9,554 nt of DNA from Cyanobacteria bacterium UBA8803 (lineage in GTDB: Bacteria; Cyanobacteriota; Cyanobacteriia; Cyanobacteriales; Coleofasciculaceae), in NCBI GenBank assembly GCA_003505715.1, contig DNXU01000546.1, positions 1 to 9,554 of the forward strand. The letters run 5' to 3'. The notes below the pieces were generated by a model. It was not told the origin of the DNA. It saw only the letters and a list, made by a program, of their open reading frames with translations, and did not search any database. The position numbers were made by a program, and so were the translations under genes. Positions 1-6,640 of this stretch are shown one piece after another (position 1 is the stretch's first letter; each line of letters begins with the position of its first letter).

Positions 1-3000
1 TTCTCTAATGATCCTTCAGCTAGCATCACTGGCAACCTTGACGGCCAAAGTGGTGACTTGACCCTGGAAGGAGATGAAATCAACATTGGTGGTACTATTG
101 ACGGCACCGGAAACCTGACAATTCAGTCTAAGACAGCCACTCAAGCGATCGCAATTGGTGGAGCTGATAGCAACTCAAATAGCACCCTGGATTTCACCGA
201 AATCAACTCTATCTCCAATAACTTTACCAGCATCACCATCGGACGGGAGGACAGCAGTGGTGGTATTACCGTAGCCAGTGCTGTTAATTTCAATGGCCCT
301 GTCTTAACACTCCGCTCTCCCAATGGTAGTTCTATTAATGTTAATGCAGCCATCACTGGCAACGGCAATACTTCAGTTACTCTTAACGGTGCTACTAACC
401 TCAACGCCAACATTGCCACCAGTAATCAAAACATTACTCTCAATGGCAACACCACTTTAGCAGCACCTGTTACTTTCAACACTGATGGTGGTGCCATTAA
501 CTTTAATGGCACAGTTAACGGTAACCAGAATTTCACCCTAGCAGCAGGTACTGGCAGTATCAACTTTAACAATGCCGTTGGCAATAACACCCCCGTTGGT
601 AGCGGCACTGGTGCAGCTATTACCATTAACAGTGGCAATACCACCTTCAACAGCACCCTTAATACCGCCAGTGGTTTAACCATCAATTCCGATGTAACCT
701 TCAAAGATAACGTGACCCTGGCTACCGGAGATACACCCACTACTCTCAATGGCAACGTGACCCTGGATGGCTTAAACTTCCAATCTGGTGGTAATGCTAC
801 CTTCGGAAATGACGCCACCGCTCAAATTACTCTCTCCACTGATAATGTCTCCATCACTACCACAGCTAACAATAGCAATCTGGTATTCAACGGAGCAGTT
901 GACGGCTCTCCAAATCTCAACTTGCAGACTAATGGTACTGGCAATATTACCTTTAATAGTGCCGTCGGTAGCCAAACCCCAGTCGGAGATATTCAAGCCA
1001 ATAGTACTGGTACAACCCGTTTCAACTCTACCGTGCAAGCCGCTAGCCTCACCACCAATACTGGTGGCGAAACTCAACTCAACGGTAACGTTACCACCAC
1101 CGGAACACTAGGCCAAAACTACGGCGATAACCTCCGCATCGATAACTCCATCACTCTTAACAGTGGCAACGGTCCCGTCAACTTTAGCAGCACTGTTAAT
1201 AGCCAGACGGGTGAAGCCAATGACCTGACTGTTAATGCCAACAATATCAGTTTCACTGGAGACGTTGGCAACCTAGCTCCCCTAGATATCCTGACTCTCA
1301 ACAGCGCCAGCAACGTCAACACTCAAGCTATTAACGCCACGCACCTTACCGTCACAGCAGAGGGTGACATGAACACGAGTGACATTAATACGAGTTCGAC
1401 CACTGAAACTGGCGGAACTATTAACCTCACTAGCAAAAGTGGCGTTATTAGCACAGGTAACCTCAACAGTTCCAGCACCAGTGGTGGTGAAATCTTCCTC
1501 AACGCCTTTAGTGCCATCACCACGGGTGCCATTAATACCAGTGGCAGTGTCGGAGATGGTGGTAACGTTACCCTCGACCCCATTGGTGATATTCAAGTGG
1601 TCTCGATTAACGCTCAAGGTGGCAAAAGTGGCAGAGGCGGTGACGTGGATATCAGTGCAGGCCAATTTTTCCGCGCTACAAGCATATTTAGCGATCGCAA
1701 CGGCACCCAAGCCAGCATCTCCACGGCTGGTGGCAACGGTAGCGGAGACATCATTATCAGACATGGTGGCAATGGACAAACTTCCTTTGAAGTTGGGGAC
1801 GGCACCACCAACGGCACAGCAGGTGCCATCACCAGTGGTGATTTCACCATTGCTCCCACCCAATCCTTCCCTTTTACCCATACTGAAGGCAATATTCAGA
1901 TTATTAGCATTGATCCACCTATCAATCTCTCAGAACCACCGAACAATCCTCCTGAGCCATCCATCAATCCCCCAGAACCACTAAACAATCCCCCTGAGCC
2001 ATCAATCAATCCCATTGATATCAACAAACCCGCTCAAATCAGTGAGCCATCAGTACAAGACAACAGCGAACTCTTCGAGGAAAGTGAGCCATCAGTACAA
2101 GACAACAGCGAACTCTTCGAGGAAGCCCCTATTTTTATTGTTGATAACTCCTCTACTAAAGAAGCCATCGACAATAAAATACGAAAACAGGAAGAAAGCC
2201 TTACAAATGAGTTTGAAAACTATCTGGGTATCAGCGATACCCCTACTGTTACTCTGGAACAAGCCCAAGCTACGCTAAAGCAGATAGAACAAGCGACAGG
2301 CATTAAACCAGCCTTAATCTATGCCGTGTTTGTTCCCACCACTGCTCCCTCCCCCAGCAATGGCTCTAAATCTCAACCCAAGCCAACCTCCAAAGAACCT
2401 GAAAGTCTCTGGCAATTCAATTCCTTTGGCTTATCCTCCACCCCAGTACCAAACCCATCCCCCGATCAGACAGCTAGAGATGATGACGAACTCGAATTAG
2501 TACTAGTCACTGCCGAAGGTCAACCCATTAGGGGGCGAGTAGCCGGAGTCACGCGAAAGCAAGTTATCGACCTTACCAAAAAATTACGACAAGCGGTTAC
2601 CGATATCAGCATTCCTCGCCCCTACCTACCCTTAGCTAAGAATCTTTATCGGTGGTTAGTTGCTCCCCTTGAGTCACAGTTAGAAGCACAACAAATTAAT
2701 AATCTGGTATTCACCACTGACAGCAGTTTGCGCTCCATACCATTAGCCGTACTCCATGATGGGAGTGAGTTTATCATCCAAAGGTACAGCGTTAGCTTAA
2801 TGCCTAGCCTGAGCCTTACTGATACGCGCTATGTACCCCTGAAAAACCTGAAAGTTTTGGCAATGGGAGCTTCTCAATTTACTGATCAAAACCCTTTGCC
2901 TGCCGTCCCCTTTGAGTTATCCCTCATTGCCGAAAAGTTATGGTCGGGTCAGGTTTTTCTCAACCAAGCCTTTACCCTAGATAATCTCAAACAAGCCCGT

Positions 3001-3513
3001 GCTACCGTCCCCTTTGGTATTCTACATTTAGCCACTCACGGCGAGTTTAAACCCGGTAAGCCCAGTAATTCTTACATTCAATTCTGGGACACTAAATTAC
3101 AACTCGATCAGCTGCGACAACTTAAGTTAAATGACCCACCAGTAGAATTGTTAGTGTTAAGCGCCTGTCGCACTGCGTTGGGAGATGAACAGGCGGAGTT
3201 AGGGTTTACCGGATTAGCAGTGCAAGCGGGGGTGAAGTCAGCTTTAGGCAGTTTGTGGTATGTCAGCGATGAAGGGACACTGGGATTTATGACTCAGTTT
3301 TACCAGCAATTGCAGGAGGCTCCGATTAAAGCTGAGGCAATGCGGCAAGCGCAATTAGCCATGATCCGGGGTGAGGTGCGCCTAGAGGGTGGTCAGTTAA
3401 TCACCCCATCAGGTAGCATTCCTTTACCCCCTGAGTTGGCACAACTGGAAGACAAACAACTGACCCATCCTTACTATTGGAGTGCTTTCACCTTGATTGG
3501 TAATCCTTGGTAG
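1..3513 (+). CDS. Filamentous-haemagglutinin-like protein with C-terminal CHAT protease domain (5' truncated by window)
   Basis: The frame is open from base 1 to the TAG at 3511-3513, giving 1170 visible residues; the start and any signal peptide or secretion (TPS) domain lie upstream. Residues 1 to about 620 are Asn/Thr/Gly/Ser-rich short strands (patterns like TLNGN, INFN, VTLDG), as in beta-helix passengers of two-partner-secreted haemagglutinins. A module ending in TPVG occurs twice (nt 496-600 and 880-987). Residues about 637-680 are a Pro/Asn linker, and 681-708 are two identical 14-residue acidic repeats. From about residue 750 the protein looks like a CHAT domain (caspase-like, clan CD). 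It has the catalytic His in LHLATHGEF (His1013, nt 3037-3039), the catalytic Cys in LVLSACRTALG (Cys1056, nt 3166-3168), and the usual ending PYYWSAFTLIGNPW. The role is inferred: an exported surface protein with a protease that could process itself or a partner. The CHAT call is firm; secretion is inferred because the N-terminus is not visible. Confidence 0.93.
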   Translation, partial: FSNDPSASITGNLDGQSGDLTLEGDEINIGGTIDGTGNLTIQSKTATQAIAIGGADSNSNSTLDFTEINSISNNFTSITIGREDSSGGITVASAVNFNGPVLTLRSPNGSSINVNAAITGNGNTSVTLNGATNLNANIATSNQNITLNGNTTLAAPVTFNTDGGAINFNGTVNGNQNFTLAAGTGSINFNNAVGNNTPVGSGTGAAITINSGNTTFNSTLNTASGLTINSDVTFKDNVTLATGDTPTTLNGNVTLDGLNFQSGGNATFGNDATAQITLSTDNVSITTTANNSNLVFNGAVDGSPNLNLQTNGTGNITFNSAVGSQTPVGDIQANSTGTTRFNSTVQAASLTTNTGGETQLNGNVTTTGTLGQNYGDNLRIDNSITLNSGNGPVNFSSTVNSQTGEANDLTVNANNISFTGDVGNLAPLDILTLNSASNVNTQAINATHLTVTAEGDMNTSDINTSSTTETGGTINLTSKSGVISTGNLNSSSTSGGEIFLNAFSAITTGAINTSGSVGDGGNVTLDPIGDIQVVSINAQGGKSGRGGDVDISAGQFFRATSIFSDRNGTQASISTAGGNGSGDIIIRHGGNGQTSFEVGDGTTNGTAGAITSGDFTIAPTQSFPFTHTEGNIQIISIDPPINLSEPPNNPPEPSINPPEPLNNPPEPSINPIDINKPAQISEPSVQDNSELFEESEPSVQDNSELFEEAPIFIVDNSSTKEAIDNKIRKQEESLTNEFENYLGISDTPTVTLEQAQATLKQIEQATGIKPALIYAVFVPTTAPSPSNGSKSQPKPTSKEPESLWQFNSFGLSSTPVPNPSPDQTARDDDELELVLVTAEGQPIRGRVAGVTRKQVIDLTKKLRQAVTDISIPRPYLPLAKNLYRWLVAPLESQLEAQQINNLVFTTDSSLRSIPLAVLHDGSEFIIQRYSVSLMPSLSLTDTRYVPLKNLKVLAMGASQFTDQNPLPAVPFELSLIAEKLWSGQVFLNQAFTLDNLKQARATVPFGILHLATHGEFKPGKPSNSYIQFWDTKLQLDQLRQLKLNDPPVELLVLSACRTALGDEQAELGFTGLAVQAGVKSALGSLWYVSDEGTLGFMTQFYQQLQEAPIKAEAMRQAQLAMIRGEVRLEGGQLITPSGSIPLPPELAQLEDKQLTHPYYWSAFTLIGNPW
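145..152. repeat. HIP1 octamer GCGATCGC (one of five)
   Basis: The palindrome GCGATCGC (Highly Iterated Palindrome 1) is over-represented in many cyanobacterial genomes. It occurs here and at 1691-1698, 7178-7185, 9036-9043 and 9095-9102, all inside the CHAT or acnB genes. None lies between 1698 and 7178. It supports the cyanobacterial assignment. Confidence 0.9.
2041..2124 (+). repeat. Exact 42-bp tandem repeat, two copies, in the CHAT protein linker
   Basis: Bases 2041-2082 and 2083-2124 are identical. Each unit encodes the acidic 14-residue peptide SEPSVQDNSELFEE, so the reading frame is kept. The repeat sits between the Pro-rich linker and the CHAT domain. Identity at the DNA level, synonymous sites included, points to a recent duplication by slippage or unequal exchange. 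Copy number may vary between strains. Confidence 0.97.
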
Positions 3514-3603
3514 TAGGGAGTAGGTAAAACTAATTTTCATTACTTCATAGTGTCTTGTACTAAAACCTCTGCGCTCCTCTATGTTGCAAACGAAAGCACG
3601 ATT

Positions 3604-3736
3604 CATATCAAGTCCGGTAGCACCTTTCCTTGTATAAAAAAGTTCGTAGTAACCACTTCAGTGGTTGACAATAGAGCCTTGTCAACCACTGAAGTGGTTA
3701 CTACAAACAATATCGACGCAACCAGACACGATATCA
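3604..3736 (+). mobile_element. Palindromic MITE-like element, copy 1
   Basis: A non-coding repeat of about 133 bp. Its core is a perfect 24-bp inverted repeat (arms 3646-3669 and 3681-3704) around an 11-nt loop, AATAGAGCCTT. Each arm is nearly self-palindromic (AACCACTTCAGTGGTT), so one long hairpin or two short ones could form. The outer ends carry imperfect inverted termini built on ATATCA. A second copy lies at 6477-6606 with about six substitutions and a 3-nt indel outside the loop. No transposase is encoded, so any movement would have to be in trans. It sits between the convergent CHAT and membrane-protein genes and could affect their 3' ends, but no U-tract follows the stem. No target-site duplication could be identified beyond the ATATCA ends. 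Short open frames running through it are probably spurious. Confidence 0.8.
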
Positions 3737-3799
3737 CTCATTACTAAGAATGATGCAAGATGCTAAGTATATTAGCTCGTTGACAAAAATCACTCTGCC

Positions 3800-4228
3800 T
3801 TAACTTTTGACGAAGAAAAGCAAGACGAGCGGAAGCAAAACCACAAATCCTAACGAGCCAAACTGCGTCAGATTATCGAATAGTTGGAAATGGTGATTTT
3901 GCGTCAGGTGAAAGATGAAGTGCGGTAATGCAAAGGCAAGCCAACTCACCAGTGCAACTTGGCTCAGATGCCGTTCCAGTAGAACTGCTGCCGCAGCCAG
4001 CAGCACGCCGAAACCAAGATTTGTTGCACCGTAGTCTCGAACGAGGTGTTCGTTGTAGGGGCCTAAAGTCGAAATCCAATTTCTACCCAAGAGCGGGAAG
4101 ATTTCATAAAAGTGGTAGGGAGCTAAAAAAGCCCAGAAACCAATGCTTAGGGGAACTGCTGCTAAGAGCAATAAGCCCAACTGGAGCCAGCCTCCACGTA
4201 CCAAATATTGAGGGGATGTGTTGTTCAT
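3800..4228 (-). CDS. Small four-helix integral membrane protein of unknown function
   Basis: A 142-residue protein with four likely membrane segments, at about residues 15-36, 70-84, 91-109 and 124-140, and a basic end (FFVKS). The loop after helix 1 has the motif PYHFYEIFPLLGRNW, followed by LGPYNEHLVRDYGATNLG. A similar pattern (FY..FP...W, then PYNEHL.RD.G) is, from memory, shared by a family of uncharacterised bacterial membrane proteins, so this is probably a conserved gene rather than a chance frame. Helix 3 contains His-rich PHFIFHLTQNHH. The role is unknown. The gene stands alone, converging on the CHAT gene and divergent from the GT-C-like gene. The chosen ATG (4226-4228) lies in a 13-bp tandem duplication; a purine-rich AAGGAAGAG (4256-4264) is 27 nt upstream, which is too far for a usual ribosome-binding site. 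Confidence 0.85.
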   Translation of the reverse strand: MNNTSPQYLVRGGWLQLGLLLLAAVPLSIGFWAFLAPYHFYEIFPLLGRNWISTLGPYNEHLVRDYGATNLGFGVLLAAAAVLLERHLSQVALVSWLAFALPHFIFHLTQNHHFQLFDNLTQFGSLGFVVLLPLVLLFFVKS

Positions 4229-4244
4229 AAATGTTGTTCATAAA
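4219..4244 (-). repeat. 13-bp tandem duplication across the start codon
   Basis: TGTTGTTCATAAA (plus strand) occurs exactly twice, at 4219-4231 and 4232-4244. The first copy contains the start codon of the membrane protein (complement of CAT at 4226-4228). The second contains an extra ATG at 4239-4241, which is out of frame with the gene because the unit is 13 bp. Confidence 0.93.
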
Positions 4245-4269
4245 TATTTATGATACTCTTCCTTTCTGG

Positions 4270-4473
4270 TTAGCTCTTTTTCACATGAAGCATTTTACTC
4301 AGAAAGTCATGCCAGCGAATTTTGCCGTACTTCTGATCGGGGCATAGCTGCGCTCCTGCACGGAACGCTTGCGCTATCTTGCCGGGAATGGGAACTTCCA
4401 CAACTACCCGTTTCCTTCCAGTTGCTTTATTGATTGTGGGGGAATCTGGACGGTTTCCCGGTTTGGCCCAGTT
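4270..4473 (-). other. Antisense open frame, possible second gene relic
   Basis: This minus-strand frame is open from just after a TAA (4474-4476) to the TAA at 4270-4272 and would give 67 residues. It has no ATG; a GTG at 4399-4401 is the only plausible start. The conceptual peptide is basic and not low-complexity, with stretches such as RPDSPTINKATGRKR, PIPGKIAQAFRAGAQ and a natural-looking end, GKIRWHDFLSKML. I do not recognise the family. It overlaps the TetR-like relic on the other strand, so at most one is likely to be real over 4337-4473. It could be the decayed 3' end of another gene or chance. Confidence 0.25.
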
Positions 4474-4546
4474 TTACGTGGCACATTTTGAGAAACCGGG
4501 TCTAGAGATATCAACGGGCTATTTGCAGAAAGTATCTCAACAGTAA
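4337..4546 (+). pseudogene. Relic of a TetR/AcrR-type regulator, C-terminal part
   Basis: A frame of 69 codons, open after a TGA at 4334-4336 and closed by TAA at 4544-4546. The conceptual peptide includes ALLIVGESGRFPGLAQFYV followed by KPGLE and GYLQ. This resembles, from memory, the ligand-domain segment of TetR-family regulators (pattern IxGESxRFPELAxxF, then KP and YL). The first in-frame ATG is at 4388, giving only 52 residues. No helix-turn-helix domain is present upstream, and the usual C-terminal remainder of the domain is missing, so a working regulator is not encoded. The first 12-15 codons come from a GC-rich repeat-like stretch (4345-4377), which may be an insertion. An antisense open frame covers the same bases, which lowers confidence in the coding strand. 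Confidence 0.45.
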
Positions 4547-4563
4547 AAAATTCAAAAATTTAT

Positions 4564-4592
4564 TTGTTGGATTAGGAATAGTAATCTATACT
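4564..4592 (+). promoter_or_regulatory. Possible sigma70-type promoter for the GT-C-like gene
   Basis: TTGTTG at 4564-4569 and TATACT at 4587-4592 are separated by 17 bp. The -10 box matches the consensus in 5 of 6 positions, the -35 box in only 3. It lies in an AT-rich stretch and would give a leader of about 180 nt before the ATG at 4778. This rests on pattern match alone. Confidence 0.3.
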
Positions 4593-4777
4593 TATCGAAG
4601 TCATGTTGTGAAATGTAGTTTTAATATAGCATTTTTATTCGATTTGTAAATAATAACGAACCACAGAGGCTCAGATAACAGGGAGGAGAGAGAAGAAAGA
4701 TTTTACATCTCAAAAAAAACTATATCAATCTTAACTTGTATCGAAATTTACATATTTCTGACAAACTGGGGAGATCT

Positions 4778-6454
4778 ATGCTGCAAATCAAGGGCTTAAA
4801 CCCAAGACAGCGGTATTTAATTAAAGCTATCTTTTGGCTAACAGCGATTTTGCTAGGGAGTATTCAAGCTTGGAGCCATCGCTATACCCTGTCCTCAGGA
4901 GACTGCATCTCTTACTTAGATATTGGTGAAGCTTATTTAAGAGGAGAATGGAGCCAAGCCATCAATGGATATTTTAATCCTCTCTACTCTTGGCTTTTGG
5001 CCTTCTTATTATCAATCCTAAAACCCTCTATATATTGGGAATTTTTTGCAGTTAAAATCGTCAATTTTTTCATTTACTTATTAAGTCTGATTTGCTTCGA
5101 GTTTTTAATGAATGAGATAATATTCTCGTACAATCAAAAGTTATCAAAGGCTTCAGAAGGCCAATATCTAATCATTCCCGAATGGATCTGGCTCGTATCT
5201 GGTTACACCCTATTTCTTTGGGCTGCCCTGAAGTGGATAGGTGTCAACAATGATACTCCTGATATGTGTGTGGCAACATTAGTTTACGCTGCTGCTGCGA
5301 TTGTCCTGCGTGTCCAAAATCGCTCAGCTGATTGGTGGCAATTCGTTCTACTCGGAACCTTCCTCGGATTAGGATATCTATCCAAGGCAATTATGTTCCC
5401 TATGGCATTCATCTTCTTGGGAACTTGCTTTTTTTCTGTAGGAAATATCCGACGAGCATTACCTAGGATATTAGTAGCTATATTAGTTTTCTCCCTCATA
5501 TCAGCCCCTTTCCTGCTTGCCCTTTCTAGCACAAAAGGTTATCTCACCTTTGGACGAGTTGGAAAATTAAACTACGCCTGGTTGGTTAATGAAATTCCTA
5601 GCCGTCATTGGCAAGGCGATCCCCCTGGGAGTGGGACACCGAAACATCCCACGAGAAAAGTGTTTGATAATCCTGCAATTTATGAATTTGCAACTCCTTT
5701 GACTGGTACTTATCCAGCTGGAACCGATCCTTCCTACTGGTATGAAGGAGTCACTCCGAAATTCGATCTTACCAAGCAATTAGGAAAAATATGGTATCAC
5801 GCCCAGAAATATTACCGAATATTCTTCGGGTTTTTCCTCTTTGGTTATCTCACATTGGCTTATCTAGACGGTAGAGGTTGGTTACTCATCAAGGATTTGA
5901 TCCGAAATTGGAGGTTAATAATTCCGGCTTGTGCAGGGTTAGGCGCTCTCATGCTAGTACACGTCAGACCGAGACTCATTGCTGCATTTATTGTGCTATT
6001 ATTCGCAGGCTCTTTTTCGAGTATCCGTCTGCCAAATTCTCAAGAGTCGAAAAGATTAATCATCGGAATGACGCTGGGACTCTTGTTGCTGATTGGGGGA
6101 GAGTTTACGGATATTTGGCAAAATCCTGGTGAACCGATCCACTGGAAGATTGCTCAGGGATTACAACAGCTGGGGGTTGAAGCAGGCGAACCTGTTGCTA
6201 TTCTCGGAAGTTATCACGATGGTAGCCGTTACTATTGGGCGAGACTAGCACGAGTTAAAATTGTTGCAGAAATTGATGATGTCAAAAGTTTCTGGGAAGC
6301 CGATGACCTGACGAGGGCAAAAATTTATGAAACTATAGCACAAACGGGAGCTAAGGTGATTGTGCAGAAGTTGGGAGAGAAGTTGCCGATTTCTCTATCT
6401 GCTAGTGATTGGCAAGAGATTAATGATACTGATTGTTACGCTTATTTCGTGTAA
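4778..6454 (+). CDS. Polytopic GT-C-like membrane protein, putative lipid-linked sugar glycosyltransferase
   Basis: With the ATG at 4778, preceded by GGGGAGA at 4768-4774, the protein has 558 residues; a TTG at 4736 would add 14 but has no ribosome-binding site. It has about nine to ten membrane segments: about 13-32, 70-82, 92-112, 137-152, 164-178, 188-220, 229-250, 348-363, 380-410 and 428-441. The first periplasmic loop has SGD (40-42) and YLD (46-48), then NPLYSW (67-72). An acidic residue here is the usual catalytic position in GT-C enzymes (ArnT/PMT/GT39 type). A long loop at about 255-345 holds motifs that look conserved in this family: LNYAW, HWQGDPPGSGTP, HPTR and DPSYWYEG. Residues 448-558 form a soluble C-terminal domain. 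Inferred role: sugar transfer from a polyprenyl donor at the outer face of the cytoplasmic membrane. Donor and acceptor are unknown, and there are no glycan genes next to it. Confidence 0.8.
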   Translation: MLQIKGLNPRQRYLIKAIFWLTAILLGSIQAWSHRYTLSSGDCISYLDIGEAYLRGEWSQAINGYFNPLYSWLLAFLLSILKPSIYWEFFAVKIVNFFIYLLSLICFEFLMNEIIFSYNQKLSKASEGQYLIIPEWIWLVSGYTLFLWAALKWIGVNNDTPDMCVATLVYAAAAIVLRVQNRSADWWQFVLLGTFLGLGYLSKAIMFPMAFIFLGTCFFSVGNIRRALPRILVAILVFSLISAPFLLALSSTKGYLTFGRVGKLNYAWLVNEIPSRHWQGDPPGSGTPKHPTRKVFDNPAIYEFATPLTGTYPAGTDPSYWYEGVTPKFDLTKQLGKIWYHAQKYYRIFFGFFLFGYLTLAYLDGRGWLLIKDLIRNWRLIIPACAGLGALMLVHVRPRLIAAFIVLLFAGSFSSIRLPNSQESKRLIIGMTLGLLLLIGGEFTDIWQNPGEPIHWKIAQGLQQLGVEAGEPVAILGSYHDGSRYYWARLARVKIVAEIDDVKSFWEADDLTRAKIYETIAQTGAKVIVQKLGEKLPISLSASDWQEINDTDCYAYFV

Positions 6455-6476
6455 GGTTATCCAGAGGCTTAGACCT

Positions 6477-6606
6477 GATATCAAGTCCAGCATCTTTCCT
6501 TGTATAAATAGGTTCGTAGTAACCACTTCAGTGGTTGGCAATGCTCTATTGTCAACCACTGAAGTGGTTACTACAAACAATATCAACGCAACCGGACATG
6601 ATATCA
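6477..6606 (+). mobile_element. Palindromic MITE-like element, copy 2, with inverted core
   Basis: About 130 bp. The outer flanks match copy 1 (3604-3736) in the same orientation. The arms are at 6516-6539 and 6551-6574, with one mismatch (G at 6538). The 11-nt loop AATGCTCTATT differs from the copy 1 loop at all six inner positions when read directly, but its reverse complement, AATAGAGCATT, differs at only one. The ends carry TGATATCA (6476-6483 and 6599-6606) and extend to about 15-bp inverted termini with two mismatches (6476-6490 and 6592-6606). The element starts 22 bp after the GT-C-like stop and ends 34 bp before the acnB stop, again between convergent genes. It encodes no protein of its own. 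Confidence 0.8.
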
Positions 6607-6640
6607 ATCCTTCTTCCCGATGAACTCTCTCCCCCTAGTT

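Noticed and set aside
1282..1881. Long minus-strand frame of 199 codons, and others of 92-130 codons, opposite the CHAT gene
   Set aside because: They mirror the regular Asn/Thr/Gly codon pattern of the beta-helix region; such repeats leave antisense frames open by chance.
1379..1984. Plus-strand frame of 201 codons, out of frame with the CHAT gene
   Set aside because: It overlaps the CHAT gene entirely; the gene's own frame is continuous and ends in a recognisable domain.
3550..3747. Plus-strand frame of 65 codons between the CHAT and membrane-protein genes
   Set aside because: Most of it is a translation of the palindromic element; the same peptide core appears on the opposite strand of copy 2, which shows it follows the repeat and not a gene.
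4345..4377. GC-rich stretch TAGCTGCGCTCCTGCACGGA and following bases as a dispersed repeat
   Set aside because: It resembles short interspersed repeats of filamentous cyanobacteria, but there is only one copy here and its symmetry is poor, so it cannot be supported from this window.
4457..4500. Inverted repeat CCCGGTTT / AAACCGGG as a terminator
   Set aside because: The stem is 8 bp with a 28-nt loop and no U-tract, and it overlaps the possible TetR-like relic.
4736..4777. Upstream TTG start for the GT-C-like gene
   Set aside because: It has no ribosome-binding site nearby, while the ATG at 4778 has GGGGAGA just before it and gives a usual N-terminus with the first helix.
6395..6607. Minus-strand frame of 70 codons over the GT-C-like 3' end and copy 2
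   Set aside because: It reads through the repeat and then antisense to the GT-C-like gene; no independent coding signal.
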